Assembly (NCBI GenBank): GCA_016719755.1
Contig: JADJYM010000015.1
Span: 62,001-126,000, forward strand
Reading direction: 5' to 3'
Length of the DNA: 64,000 nucleotides
Origin: Novosphingobium sp.
Lineage (GTDB): Bacteria; Pseudomonadota; Alphaproteobacteria; Sphingomonadales; Sphingomonadaceae
Positions 50,144 to 59,577 of this stretch are shown one piece after another. Within the stretch, counting starts at the first letter, position 1. Every line of letters starts with the position of its first letter. The position numbers and the translations under genes were made by a program. The notes under the pieces were generated by a model. It was not told the origin of the DNA. It did no database searches and saw only the letters and a list, made by a program, of their open reading frames with translations.

Positions 50144-53101
50144 ATGCCTTCGCTTTTCCGGCCCGTCGGCCGTTTCGCCTGCCTGATCCCCGCCGTGCTG
50201 CTGGTGCTGCCGCTGCAGCTCCATGCGGAGGCGCCGCAAAAGCAGGCCGCCGCTGCCGCCGCGCCCGCGCAGGACGTGCCGTGGCTCTACCGGGGCAGCG
50301 ACGTGCCGGTGGACCGCGAATGGACCTTCGGCGAGCTTTCCAATGGCCTGCGCTATGCGGTGCGCAAGAACGGCGTGCCGCCGGGGCAGGTCTCGATCCG
50401 CATCCGGGTGGATGCCGGATCTCTGTACGAGGCGGAGAGCGAGCGCGGCTTTGCCCACCTGCTGGAACATCTGGTGTTCCGCCAGTCGAAGTATCTGGGC
50501 GACGGCGAGGCGATCCCTCGCTTTCAGCGGCTGGGCGCAACCTTCGGCAGCGATACCAATGCCGAAACATCGCCGGTCAGCACCACCTACAAGCTCGACC
50601 TGCCGGACGTGACGCCGGACAAGCTGGATGAAACCTTCCGCCTGCTCTCTGGCATGATGATCGCGCCGACGCTGAGCGAGGCCAACGTGCGCACCGACGT
50701 GCCGATTGTGCTGGCGGAAAAGCGCGAGCGGGGCGGCGCGGCGGAGCGCGTATCGGATGCCATGCAGCAGACCCTGTTCGCCGGGCAGAAGCTGGCGGTG
50801 CGCCAGGTGATCGGCACGGTGGAGACGCTGGAGGCGGCGAACGAGGCCAATGTCCGTGCTTTCCACGCCCGCTGGTACCGGCCCGGGAATGTCACCGTGG
50901 TGGCGGTCGGCGATGCCGATCCGGCAGTGCTGGCGGCGCTGACCAGGAAGTATTTTGGCGACTGGAAGGGCGTGGGCAAGCCCGCCCAGGCGCCGGATTT
51001 CGGCGATCCGCTGCCGCCCCGGGTCAAGGGCAAGGCCCCGGACAACCCCGTAGGCGAAACCCGCGTGCTGGTGGAACCCGACCTTGCCCGCGCGGTAACC
51101 TATGGCGTGATGCGCCCGTGGCGGCCGGTGCAGGACACGATCGCCTATAACCAGGGCAACATGATCGACGCGCTCGCGCAGATGATCATCAACCGCCGCC
51201 TGGAAGCGCGCGCCCGTGCCGGCGGCAGCTTCCTCGCCGCGCAGGTCAGCCAGGAAAAACACAACCGCTCGGTTGACGCGACCTTCGTGTCGATCGCGCC
51301 GCTGGGCGAGGACTGGAAGGCCGCGGTGCGCGATGTGCGCGCGGTGATCGCGGACGCCATGGCCAGCGCGCCGACCCAGGACGAGATCGACCGCGAGGTC
51401 GCGGAAATGAACGTCGCCTATGAAAGCTCGGTCGAGCAGCGCCGCCTGCTGCCCGGATCAAAGCTGGCCGACGACGTCGTCACCGCACTCGACATCCGCG
51501 AGGCGATTGCCTCGCCCGAGACGGTGCAGGACATCTTCAACGCCTCGCGCCCGCTGTTTACCCCGCAGGCGGTGCTGGAACGCACCCGGCGACTGTTCGC
51601 CGGCTCTGTCACCCGCGCGGTCTATGTGACGCCCCAGGCGGGCGAGGCCGATCCGGCCGCGCTGCGCCTGGCGCTGGCCGCCCCGGTCGAGGCCGATGGC
51701 AAGTCGCGGGTGGATACCAGGCCGATCTCGTTCGCTGAACTGCCGCCGCTGGGCGAGCCGGGCCGGGTGGCGGGGATCGTGTCGACCGGGCTTGGCGAGA
51801 TCGAGCAGATCGAGTTCGAGAACGGTGTGCGCGCCCTGCTCTGGCCGGTGCGCGATGAACCCGGCCGCGCGGCGGTCCGGGTGCGCTTCGGTGCGGGCTA
51901 CCGCGCGTTTGGGCCGGGCGATGCGGCCTATGTCACGCTGGGCGAACTGGCGCTGGTCCCCTCGGGCCAGGGCAAGCTTGGGCAGGAAGAGCTGGACCGC
52001 ATTTCGACCGGCCGCAAGATGGGTTTCCAGTTCGAGATCGACGATTCCGCCTTTGCCTTTACGGCCGAAACCCGCCCCGCCGACGTCGCGGATCAACTTT
52101 ACCTGTTCGCCGACAAGCTGGTGAACCCGCGCTGGGATGTGGCCCCGCTGCTTCGGTCCAAGGCGGCGGCCAAGCTCAACTACGAATCCTACGCGACTTC
52201 GCCGCAAGGCGTGCTGGAGCGCGACCTGCAATTCCTGCAGTACGGCGGCGATGCGCGGTTCCGCACGCCCGCGCCGGCCGAGATTGACGCTGCGACCCCG
52301 CAGGGCTTCCGCGAGGTCTGGGCTCCGATCCTCGAAACCGGCCCGGTCGAGGTTCAGGTCTATGGCGACGTTGACCGTGCCGCGACGATCGAGGCGCTGC
52401 GCAAGACCTTCGGAGCGCTGCCGCGCCGCGCCCCGCTGCCCGACAGCACCGGCCCGGCGCGCTTCGGCGAGCCGAAGACCGGTATTGAGCCGACCGTGCT
52501 GACCCATCGCGGCGACAAGAACCAGGCTGCGGCACTGATCGCCTGGCCGACCGGCGGCGGCATGGCCGGGATTCGCGAATCCCGGCAGCTGGAGATCCTC
52601 AGCCAGCTGTTCCAGAACCGCCTGCTCGACAAGTTCCGGGAAAAGCTGGGCGAAAGCTATTCGCCGCAGGTCTACAATTCCTGGCCGCTCGACCTTGAGA
52701 ACGGCGGGCAGATGCTGGCGCTGGCGCAGATCCAGCCGCGCGCCGTGCCGATGTTCTTTGCGACCGCCGACGAGATCGCCGCCGACCTGATCGCCCAGCC
52801 GCCCACGGCTGACGAGCTTGACCGCGTGACCGAGCCGCTCAAGCAGAAGCTCAATCGCGCTTCCACCAGCAGTGCCTATTTCATGTCGATGCTGGAAGGG
52901 GCGAGCCAGGACCCGCGCAAGTACGCCTCGATCCGCAATCTCCTGCCGGACTATACCCAGACCACCCCGGCGGAGATGCAGGCGCTGGCGCGGCGATACC
53001 TGACGCGCGGCAAGAGCTGGCGGCTGGCGGTGATTCCGGAAGGCACGACCATCGCCACCACGATCACCCCCGGCCCGGCGACGCGCGGCGCGGCGCAATA
53101 A
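50144..53101 (+). CDS. M16-family zinc metallopeptidase, secreted
   Basis: A 985-residue protein with a signal peptide (cleavage after about PLQLHA, residue 28). The inverted zinc motif H-x-x-E-H is HLLEH (105-109), with the distal Glu expected in the following 75 residues. The N- and C-terminal M16 halves are fused in one chain (second half from about residue 555, EIEQIEFENGVRALLWPV), as in PqqL/pitrilysin-type enzymes. It probably degrades peptides in the periplasm. ATG at 50144 starts the signal. It is divergent from nfuA. Confidence 0.92.
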   Translation: MPSLFRPVGRFACLIPAVLLVLPLQLHAEAPQKQAAAAAAPAQDVPWLYRGSDVPVDREWTFGELSNGLRYAVRKNGVPPGQVSIRIRVDAGSLYEAESERGFAHLLEHLVFRQSKYLGDGEAIPRFQRLGATFGSDTNAETSPVSTTYKLDLPDVTPDKLDETFRLLSGMMIAPTLSEANVRTDVPIVLAEKRERGGAAERVSDAMQQTLFAGQKLAVRQVIGTVETLEAANEANVRAFHARWYRPGNVTVVAVGDADPAVLAALTRKYFGDWKGVGKPAQAPDFGDPLPPRVKGKAPDNPVGETRVLVEPDLARAVTYGVMRPWRPVQDTIAYNQGNMIDALAQMIINRRLEARARAGGSFLAAQVSQEKHNRSVDATFVSIAPLGEDWKAAVRDVRAVIADAMASAPTQDEIDREVAEMNVAYESSVEQRRLLPGSKLADDVVTALDIREAIASPETVQDIFNASRPLFTPQAVLERTRRLFAGSVTRAVYVTPQAGEADPAALRLALAAPVEADGKSRVDTRPISFAELPPLGEPGRVAGIVSTGLGEIEQIEFENGVRALLWPVRDEPGRAAVRVRFGAGYRAFGPGDAAYVTLGELALVPSGQGKLGQEELDRISTGRKMGFQFEIDDSAFAFTAETRPADVADQLYLFADKLVNPRWDVAPLLRSKAAAKLNYESYATSPQGVLERDLQFLQYGGDARFRTPAPAEIDAATPQGFREVWAPILETGPVEVQVYGDVDRAATIEALRKTFGALPRRAPLPDSTGPARFGEPKTGIEPTVLTHRGDKNQAAALIAWPTGGGMAGIRESRQLEILSQLFQNRLLDKFREKLGESYSPQVYNSWPLDLENGGQMLALAQIQPRAVPMFFATADEIAADLIAQPPTADELDRVTEPLKQKLNRASTSSAYFMSMLEGASQDPRKYASIRNLLPDYTQTTPAEMQALARRYLTRGKSWRLAVIPEGTTIATTITPGPATRGAAQ

Positions 53102-53134
53102 AGCTGCGCTTCCGGCGCGGCTAGCTTTGCGGGT

Positions 53135-53163
53135 TTTGCATTTGCGCGCCTGCGCGGCTATGG
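53135..53163 (+). promoter_or_regulatory. Putative promoter of the DAHP synthase gene
   Basis: TTTGCA (53135-53140) and CTATGG (53158-53163) are 17 bases apart and about 30 bases before the GTG start. The match is weak to fair. Confidence 0.35.
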
Positions 53164-53193
53164 GGCGCGCTTCGCATCAGGAGCATTGGTAAA

Positions 53194-54567
53194 GTGGCAA
53201 GCACGTGGACCCCCGATAGCTGGCAGGCCAAGGAAGCGCGGCATCTGCCGTCCTATCCCGACGCCCAGGCGCTGGACAAGGTAACCGGGACGCTTGCGAA
53301 CTTTCCCCCGCTGGTCTTCGCGGGCGAGGCGCGCGCGCTGAAGGCGGACCTGGCCGAAGTGGCGGCGGGCAAGGGTTTCCTGCTCCAGGGCGGGGACTGC
53401 GCCGAAAGCTTTGCCGAATTTCACCCCAACAACATCCGCGACACCTTCCGCGTGCTGCTGCAGATGGCGGTGGTGCTGACCTTTGCCAGCAAGCAGCCGG
53501 TGGTGAAGGTGGGCCGCATGGCCGGACAGTTTGCCAAGCCGCGCTCTTCGCCGGTCGAAGTGCAGGATGGCGTCGAACTGCCAAGCTATCTGGGCGACAA
53601 CATCAACGGGATCGATTTCACCGCTGAATCGCGCATCCCCGATCCGCAGCGCCTGCTCCAGGCCTATTCGCAGTCCGCGGCGACGCTCAACCTGCTGCGC
53701 GCCTTCTCGACCGGCGGCTATGCCAACCTGCGCCAGGTCCACCAGTGGACGCTGGATTTCATGGGGCGCAGCCCGTGGGCCGACCGCTTCGCCGAAGTGT
53801 CGAACCGGATTGGCGAGGCGCTGGACTTCATGCAGGCCTGCGGGATCGACCCGCAAACCGTGCCGCAGCTTCAAGGAACAAGCTTCTATACCAGCCACGA
53901 GGCGCTGCACCTGGCCTACGAGCAGGCGATGACCCGCCGCGATTCGCTGACCGGGGACTGGTACGATACGTCTGCCCACATGCTGTGGATCGGCGACCGC
54001 ACCCGCTTTGAAGGATCGGCCCATGTCGAGTTCCTGCGCGGGGTCGGCAATCCGCTGGGCATGAAGTGCGGTCCGAGCATGAGCCCGGATGAATTGCTGC
54101 GCCAGCTCGACCTGCTCAACCCGGGGCGCGAGGCGGGGCGCATCACCCTGATCAGCCGCTTCGGCGATGAAAAGGTCGAAGCCGGCCTTGCCCCGCTGGT
54201 CCGCGCGGTGAAGCGCGAGGGCCATCCGGTGGTCTGGTCGTGTGATCCGATGCACGGCAACGTCATCAAGGCCGAAAGCGGCTTCAAGACCCGTCCGTTC
54301 GACCGCATCCTCAAGGAAGTGCGCGGCTTCTTCGCCGTGCACCGCGCCGAGGGAACCCATGCGGGCGGTATCCACATCGAGATGACCGGGCAGGACGTGA
54401 CCGAATGCGTCGGCGGCGCGATCGCCATTTCGGACGAACGGCTGGCCGATCGCTATCACACCCACTGCGACCCGCGCCTCAACGCGGCGCAGTCGATCGA
54501 ACTGGCATTCCTGCTGGCCGACATGCTCAACCAGGAAGCCGTCGAACGCGCCCAGCGCGCGGCGTGA
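53194..54567 (+). CDS. Class II 3-deoxy-7-phosphoheptulonate synthase
   Basis: A 457-residue enzyme that condenses phosphoenolpyruvate and erythrose 4-phosphate, the first step of the shikimate pathway. It is the long plant-like class II form: [57 protein letters not shown] and [18 protein letters not shown] are all conserved metal- and substrate-binding stretches. The start is GTG at 53194 with AGGAG ten bases upstream. It stands alone between the M16 gene and a repeat element. Confidence 0.95.
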   Translation: MASTWTPDSWQAKEARHLPSYPDAQALDKVTGTLANFPPLVFAGEARALKADLAEVAAGKGFLLQGGDCAESFAEFHPNNIRDTFRVLLQMAVVLTFASKQPVVKVGRMAGQFAKPRSSPVEVQDGVELPSYLGDNINGIDFTAESRIPDPQRLLQAYSQSAATLNLLRAFSTGGYANLRQVHQWTLDFMGRSPWADRFAEVSNRIGEALDFMQACGIDPQTVPQLQGTSFYTSHEALHLAYEQAMTRRDSLTGDWYDTSAHMLWIGDRTRFEGSAHVEFLRGVGNPLGMKCGPSMSPDELLRQLDLLNPGREAGRITLISRFGDEKVEAGLAPLVRAVKREGHPVVWSCDPMHGNVIKAESGFKTRPFDRILKEVRGFFAVHRAEGTHAGGIHIEMTGQDVTECVGGAIAISDERLADRYHTHCDPRLNAAQSIELAFLLADMLNQEAVERAQRAA

Positions 54568-54587
54568 CCGGAACCGCAGCCATCCGT

Positions 54588-54674
54588 CTCGTCATTGCGA
54601 GGGGCGAAGCCCCGCGGCAATCCGGGGGCGTTTGGCGCGGCGCTGGTTCTTGCCTGACGACGATCGCCATGACG
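54588..54674. repeat. GTCATTGCGAG-family repeat element, 87 bp
   Basis: Ends CGTCATTGCGA (54588-54598) and TCGCCATGACG (54664-54674) are inverted with one mismatch; inside are GGGGCGAAGCCCC and GCGGCAATCC. It is related to 2923-3012 and lies between the DAHP synthase stop and the next start codon. Confidence 0.6.
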
Positions 54675-54688
54675 AAGGGACAGGCTGC

Positions 54689-55381
54689 ATGATCGCTCGC
54701 GAATTGCTCGGCACGGCGCAGGTCCCGGGGGGCGAAGAGCTGAAGCTGTTTGCCCACGGACGCGATTTCATGATCGTGCTGGGCCATAACGAGCTGATGT
54801 CCACCCGGATGCGCGGCTCGGAAGAGGCGCTGGCGACCATGACGCTCGACCGGCTGGGCAGCGCTGCCAAGGACGCGCGCGTGCTGATTGGCGGCTATGG
54901 CATGGGATTTACGCTCCGCGCCGCACTTGCCCGACTGGGTCCACGCGGCCACGTGACCCTGGCCGAACTGGTGCCAGAGATCATCGACTGGGCGCGCGGG
55001 CCGATGGCCGAGGTTGCCGCCGGGTGCCTTGACGATCCGCGTGTCACGCTGCGGATGGATGACGTGGCCGATGCCATGCTGCTGGCGCCCGAGCCGTTCG
55101 ACGCGATCCTGCTTGATGTCGACAATGGCCCCGACGGGCTGGTGCGGCCGGAAAACAGCCGGATCTATTCGCGCGCCGGGCTGCGCGCAGTTGTCCGCGC
55201 GCTCAATCCCGGTGGTATCCTCGCCGTTTGGTCCGCCGCGCCCGACCGCGCCTTCACCCGCCGGCTTGAGGGCGAAGGCTTCGAGGTGGAGGAAGTCGAA
55301 GTCCGCGCCCGGATCGACGCCCAGGGCAAGGGCAAGGGCCCGCGCCACACCATCTGGTTCGCGCGGCTGGTGCCGAACTGA
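54689..55381 (+). CDS. Spermidine synthase-like (SpeE-fold) protein
   Basis: A 230-residue Rossmann-fold protein. VLIGGYGMGFTLRAAL is the SAM-type glycine loop, and FDAILLDVDNGPDGLV takes the place of the catalytic Asp-x-x-Asp stretch of aminopropyltransferases. The N-terminal beta domain is short (RDFMIVLGHNELMSTRM). It may be a methyltransferase or aminopropyltransferase relative; activity cannot be assigned. It starts 14 bases after a palindromic repeat and converges on qor. Confidence 0.75.
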   Translation: MIARELLGTAQVPGGEELKLFAHGRDFMIVLGHNELMSTRMRGSEEALATMTLDRLGSAAKDARVLIGGYGMGFTLRAALARLGPRGHVTLAELVPEIIDWARGPMAEVAAGCLDDPRVTLRMDDVADAMLLAPEPFDAILLDVDNGPDGLVRPENSRIYSRAGLRAVVRALNPGGILAVWSAAPDRAFTRRLEGEGFEVEEVEVRARIDAQGKGKGPRHTIWFARLVPN

Positions 55382-55387
55382 CGGTAA

Positions 55388-56362
55388 CTACGGCAGCAGC
55401 AGCGTCGATCCGGTGGTGCGCCGCGCTTCCAGATCGATGTGGGCTTGTGCCGCGTCGGTCAGCGCATAGGTCTGGCCGACAGTGACGGTGAGTTTGCCGC
55501 TGGTGACCATCTCCCACAATCTGGCCGCGCCCGCCGCCGCCTCGGCGGGGTCCTTGTAATAGTCGTAGACGCCGGGGCGGGTGACATAGAGCGAGCCGCG
55601 CGTGGCGAGATCGCGCAGCGCGACGCCGGTGACCGGGCCGCTGGCATTGCCGAAGCTGGCGATGGTCCCGCGCCGCCCGACCGAGTTGAGCGAGACCTGC
55701 CAGGTGGCCGCGCCGACCCCGTCGTAAGACACCCGCACGCCCCCGCCCCCGGTTGCCTCGCGGACCTTGGCGATCAGGTCCGCGTCATCGGTCAGGAACA
55801 CCTGCTCGGCCCCGGCTTCCTTGGCGGCGGCAACCTTGGCGGCGCTGCCGACCGTGCCGATCACCCGCACTCCGCGCGCGGTCAGCCATTGCACCAGCAG
55901 CAGGCCGACCCCGCCGGCCGCCGCCGGGACCAGCGCCCAGCCGCCCGGCATTACCGGGGCGCAGCGTTCGGCCAGCATTTCCACCGTCGCGCCTTTCAGC
56001 AGCACTGCGGCGGCGGTCGGGCTGTCGACGCTGGCTGGCACCGGCAGCAGCTCGGCCGCCTTGATCAGCCGCGCCGTGGCATAGGCGCCGGGCGAGCCGA
56101 TGTAGCCCGCGCGGTCGCCCGGCTTGAAGGCGCTCACGCCTTCGCCCACCGCCTCGATCACCCCGGCCGCTTCCATGCCCATGCCGCTGGGCAGGCGTGC
56201 GGGATAAAGCCCGGTGCGGAAATAGGTGTCGATGAAGTTGAGGCCCACCGCCTCCTGCCGCAGCAGGACTTCGCCCGGACCGGGTGCGGGCAGGTCAACC
56301 TCGCGCCACTGGATCACTTCGGGGCCGCCGGTCTGCTCGAAAAAGGCCTGGGTCGCGCGCAT
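55388..56362 (-). CDS. qor: NADPH:quinone oxidoreductase (zeta-crystallin type)
   Basis: A 324-residue MDR-superfamily enzyme without the structural zinc. VGLNFIDTYFRTGLYPARLP, GMEAAGVIEAVGEGV, VPAAAGGVGLLLVQWL (the NADPH-binding loop) and VSYDGVGAATW are typical of Qor. It reduces quinones by one electron or acts on alkenals. AAGGAG nine bases upstream supports the ATG at 56362. It is divergent from the CocE-type hydrolase at 97 bases. Confidence 0.92.
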   Translation of the reverse strand: MRATQAFFEQTGGPEVIQWREVDLPAPGPGEVLLRQEAVGLNFIDTYFRTGLYPARLPSGMGMEAAGVIEAVGEGVSAFKPGDRAGYIGSPGAYATARLIKAAELLPVPASVDSPTAAAVLLKGATVEMLAERCAPVMPGGWALVPAAAGGVGLLLVQWLTARGVRVIGTVGSAAKVAAAKEAGAEQVFLTDDADLIAKVREATGGGGVRVSYDGVGAATWQVSLNSVGRRGTIASFGNASGPVTGVALRDLATRGSLYVTRPGVYDYYKDPAEAAAGAARLWEMVTSGKLTVTVGQTYALTDAAQAHIDLEARRTTGSTLLLP

Positions 56363-56459
56363 TGCTAATCTCCTTGTCATCCGCAGATTAGCCGGGGGAG
56401 GGCGCTTCGCAAGCGTAACAAAGCTGCTAGCTAGGGAAAGAATCGTTGTGGAGTGTCTG

Positions 56460-58343
56460 ATGCGCCAAGCCGCCGCCCTGTTCCTGGCATTCGCCGCCCT
56501 GCCGCTGATGGCGCAGGCTGCGCCGCCGCTGGACCCGATGGCGAGCGACAAGGTGGCAAGCTATGACTGGGTGCGCCCCGAAGCGGACTATGTCCGGCGC
56601 GAGGTGATGGTGCCGATGCGCGATGGCACGAAATTGTTCACAGTGATCGTGATGCGCAAGGGCACGAAGGATGCCCCGATCCTTTTGAGCCGCACCCCCT
56701 ATAACGCCACCGGCCACACCAGCCGCAACCGCAGCCAGAAGATCGAGGAAATCCTCCCCGTGATGGACGCGCCGTTCGTCAACGATGGCTACATCCGGGT
56801 TTATCAGGACATTCGCGGGATGCAGAAGTCCGAGGGTGATTACGTGATGACCAGGCCCGCGCGTGGCCCGCTTAACAAGACGGGGATCGACCATTCGACC
56901 GACGCCTATGACACGATCGACTGGCTGGTGCAGAACCTGGCCGAAAGCAACGGCAAGGTGGCGGTGATTGGTTCATCGTACCTGGGCTTTACCACGCTGA
57001 TGGCGCTGATCGATCCGCACCCGGCGCTGAAGGCCGCCGTGCCGCAATCGCCGATGGCCGATGGCTGGATCGGGGATGACTGGTTCCACAACGGCGCATT
57101 CCGCACCTTCGGCTTCGATTTCGCCCTTTCGCAAATGGTGGAGAAGGGCGGCGGCGACGTGCCGCGCGGCAGCGGCGATGAATATGACCAGTTTCTGGAG
57201 GCCGTATCCTCGGGCGGCTATGCCCGGCGCTGGGGGCTGGATGCGCTGCCGGTGGTGCGCAAGATGATGCTACACCCCGCCTATGACGCCTATTGGCAGG
57301 AACAGGCGGTCGACAAGCTGCTGGCCAAGCGCAAGCTGACCGTGCCGACGCTGGTGATGCTAGGGCAGTGGGACCAGGAAGACAGCTATGGTGCTCCGGC
57401 AGTGTTCAAGGCGGTCAAGGAGGCCCAGCCGGACGCGCCGATCATGCTCGGCATCGGGCCGTGGCGACATTCGGGCGCGAACTACGAGGGAACGAGCCTT
57501 GGCGCGCTGAAGTTCGAAGGCGATACCGCACTGCAATTTCGCCTGAATTGGATCAAGCCGTTCCTCGACTGCCGGGTGAAGACCGATCCCGCGCCCTGCG
57601 CGCCCATGCCCGCCGCCGTCACTTATGCCACCGGCGCGGACCGCTGGGAAGTGGACGCGAAGTGGCCCGCCGGGATCGAAACCCCGCTGTACCTTGCGCC
57701 GCGCGGCGCGCTCAGCTGGACGAAGCCGGACAAGGCCGGCGCGGACAGCTATGTGTCCGATCCTGCCAGCCCGGTGCCGTTCATGGCCCGCCCGGTCCAC
57801 ATGGACGGCGACCAGTGGAAGACCTGGCTGGTGGCCGACCAGCGGTTCGCTTCCAACCGGCCGGACGTGCTGACCTATACCACGCCGGTGCTGGACAAGC
57901 CTGTCCACATCAAGGGCGCGCCGCGTATCGACCTTGCCGCCGCGACCAGCGGGCGCGACAGCGACTTCGTGGTCAAGCTGATCGATGTTTACCCAAGGGA
58001 GCTGAGCGCCCAGCCCGGCATGGCCGGGTATCAACTGGGGGTGGGGATCGAGATTTTCCGGGGCCGCTACGTTCACGGCTTCGCCACGCCCGCCCCGCTG
58101 GAGCCGGGCAAGACCTATCGCTTCGGGTGGTCGCTGCCCCATGTGAATCACGTGTTCCGGCCCGGCCACCGGATCATGGTACAGGTCCAGTCGAGCCTTT
58201 ACCCGCTGTACGACCGCAACCCGCAGACCTGGGTGCCCTCGATCTTCGAGGCGCAGGCGGGGGACTACCAGAAAGCGACCCAGACGGTGCGTTATGGCGG
58301 GGCCGATGCCAGCGCGGTGTGGCTGCCGGTGGCGAAGGATTGA
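56460..58343 (+). CDS. CocE/NonD-type X-Pro dipeptidyl-peptidase-like hydrolase, secreted
   Basis: A 627-residue exported enzyme (signal MRQAAALFLAFAALPLMAQA). The alpha/beta-hydrolase core has nucleophile Ser173 in GSSYLG, an Asp in GQWDQED and His in GPWRHSG, with a cap domain. The C-terminal jelly-roll is the CocE/X-Pro domain. Relatives are alpha-amino-acid ester hydrolases, cocaine esterase and glutaryl acylases; the substrate is open. GGAG six bases upstream supports ATG 56460. Confidence 0.9.
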   Translation: MRQAAALFLAFAALPLMAQAAPPLDPMASDKVASYDWVRPEADYVRREVMVPMRDGTKLFTVIVMRKGTKDAPILLSRTPYNATGHTSRNRSQKIEEILPVMDAPFVNDGYIRVYQDIRGMQKSEGDYVMTRPARGPLNKTGIDHSTDAYDTIDWLVQNLAESNGKVAVIGSSYLGFTTLMALIDPHPALKAAVPQSPMADGWIGDDWFHNGAFRTFGFDFALSQMVEKGGGDVPRGSGDEYDQFLEAVSSGGYARRWGLDALPVVRKMMLHPAYDAYWQEQAVDKLLAKRKLTVPTLVMLGQWDQEDSYGAPAVFKAVKEAQPDAPIMLGIGPWRHSGANYEGTSLGALKFEGDTALQFRLNWIKPFLDCRVKTDPAPCAPMPAAVTYATGADRWEVDAKWPAGIETPLYLAPRGALSWTKPDKAGADSYVSDPASPVPFMARPVHMDGDQWKTWLVADQRFASNRPDVLTYTTPVLDKPVHIKGAPRIDLAAATSGRDSDFVVKLIDVYPRELSAQPGMAGYQLGVGIEIFRGRYVHGFATPAPLEPGKTYRFGWSLPHVNHVFRPGHRIMVQVQSSLYPLYDRNPQTWVPSIFEAQAGDYQKATQTVRYGGADASAVWLPVAKD

Positions 58344-58346
58344 AGT

Positions 58347-58376
58347 CCTCCCGCTTGAAGGGGAGGTTTGGGTGAG
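58347..58376. repeat. CTCCCC/GGGGAG hairpin repeat, inverted orientation
   Basis: CCTCCC (58347-58352) pairs with GGGAGG (58361-58366), followed by TTTGGGTGAG. The complement reads CTCACCCAAACCTCCCCTTC, matching the repeat at 23145-23173 and related to 20184-20205. It lies between the stop codons of convergent genes. Confidence 0.5.
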
Positions 58377-58388
58377 AATGTAGGCCGC

Positions 58389-59243
58389 CTAACGCTGTGC
58401 CGCGCCCACGATCCGCTCCAGCTCCCTGCCGAATTGCTTCAGGTCGAAATTCTGCGGATCGTCGTGCGCATCGGGGATTCCGCCGTCGATGGTGGCGTGA
58501 AAGCCAGGGATCAGCCAGCGCCCGGCGCGCGCGCTGGTGTAGACGTAAAGCGCGGCAAGCTGGCGGTACTGCGCCTTCGAAAAGCCTGGTTTGGGGCCGT
58601 GGGTCGCGGCCCGTGTCGTCGCACCGGGCAGGAATCGGCGCGGCTGCACCGTCTCGATATGGACGAAGCGCCCCCGCGCGGCCGGGCCGACGACGCGGCT
58701 TTCCAGCTTGGTCGCGCGCCAGCCCTCGGCAAATTCGTGGCCCGGCCAGATCTGGCCATGGCGGTTGAGGAAGATGTGGGCGACGGGTTCCCGCGCGATC
58801 CCGCCGGGAAGGTAGGGTTCAAAGCTGTTGACCCCGGGATCGGTATCGAGCCGCCTGGGGAAGGGTTTGTTTTCGTAGAACGGGGTTGAGGTGTCGTGGA
58901 TCGCGAAATAGGCAAGCGGCAGGCCAGCTGCGGTTTGCGAGACCGGCGCATCGGCGTGGCTCGCCGCATAGGCGCGGTAGGGTTCCTGGAACGCGGCTAT
59001 CGCCGCCGCTTTCTGCTCCGCGCTGGGCGCGCCGCCGTCCTGCATCAGACGGACAATGGCCCTGGGCAGCTTCTGGGGCGTTTTCCGGCCCTGCAACTCC
59101 ACCTTGCGCAGCAGGCAGGTGGCCTGTTCCAGCGGCGTTCCGGCGAAGCTAAGCGTTTCCCGGCTGAAGCGGCACTCGCCGATTTCCTCGGCGGCAGCGG
59201 GCGCCGCTAGCAGTAACAGCGGAAGGGTCAGGAGGCGCTTCAT
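58389..59243 (-). CDS. Secreted amidase_2-like (peptidoglycan amidase fold) protein
   Basis: A 284-residue exported protein (signal MKRLLTLPLLLLAAPAAA). The order of motifs resembles N-acetylmuramoyl-L-alanine amidases of the amidase_2/PGRP fold: AYFAIHDTSTP with a possible zinc His116, VAHIFLNRHGQIWPGHEF, RFVHIETVQPR, and PGFHATIDGGIPDAHDDPQN near the end, where a second His and an Asp ligand would be. Similarity is faint, so this is an inference; it might bind or cleave cell-wall peptides. It is divergent from vapB across 52 bases. Confidence 0.5.
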   Translation of the reverse strand: MKRLLTLPLLLLAAPAAAEEIGECRFSRETLSFAGTPLEQATCLLRKVELQGRKTPQKLPRAIVRLMQDGGAPSAEQKAAAIAAFQEPYRAYAASHADAPVSQTAAGLPLAYFAIHDTSTPFYENKPFPRRLDTDPGVNSFEPYLPGGIAREPVAHIFLNRHGQIWPGHEFAEGWRATKLESRVVGPAARGRFVHIETVQPRRFLPGATTRAATHGPKPGFSKAQYRQLAALYVYTSARAGRWLIPGFHATIDGGIPDAHDDPQNFDLKQFGRELERIVGAAQR

Positions 59244-59284
59244 TTGACGGTCGGTCCCGGAATGTATATACGCGATGTATATAC
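59244..59284 (+). promoter_or_regulatory. vapBC promoter with tandem GTATATAC operator
   Basis: -35-like TTGACG (59244-59249) and -10-like TATACG (59267-59272) are 17 bases apart. Two copies of the palindrome GTATATAC (59264-59271 and 59277-59284) sit 13 bases apart over the -10 and the start-site region, as expected for VapB/VapBC self-repression. GGAGG follows before the vapB ATG. Confidence 0.72.
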
Positions 59285-59295
59285 GGAGGTCTCCC

Positions 59296-59577
59296 ATGGG
59301 CAAGGAATATCGCGCCAAGGTGTTCAAATCGGGCAATTCGCTCGCGCTGCGCCTGCCCAAGGAACTGGGCCTCAAGGAAGGCTCGACCATGGTCCTGCGC
59401 GAGGAGCGGGCCGGGTTCGTGATCGAGCCGGAGGACGTGCCGCGCAAGAAGCTGGATGTCAGCGCGTTCTGGGGCAAGGCGCCCGGACTGAAGCTCGCTC
59501 CGCGCGAGGATTTCGACGAGCGGCCCAGCACGATCGCTGCCCGTGAAGCGGCACGAAAGGCGCGGGAAGCCGAGTGA
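59296..59577 (+). CDS. vapB: AbrB-type antitoxin VapB
   Basis: A 93-residue protein. The SpoVT/AbrB swapped-hairpin domain is clear at residues 1-45 (YRAKVFKSGNSLALRLPKEL, then GLKEGSTM), which binds operator DNA. The C-terminal part (VSAFWGKAPGLKLAPREDF) would wrap and block the toxin. GGAGG nine bases upstream supports ATG 59296. It overlaps vapC by four bases (GTGA). Tandem GTATATAC sites upstream suggest autoregulation. Confidence 0.88.
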   Translation: MGKEYRAKVFKSGNSLALRLPKELGLKEGSTMVLREERAGFVIEPEDVPRKKLDVSAFWGKAPGLKLAPREDFDERPSTIAAREAARKAREAE

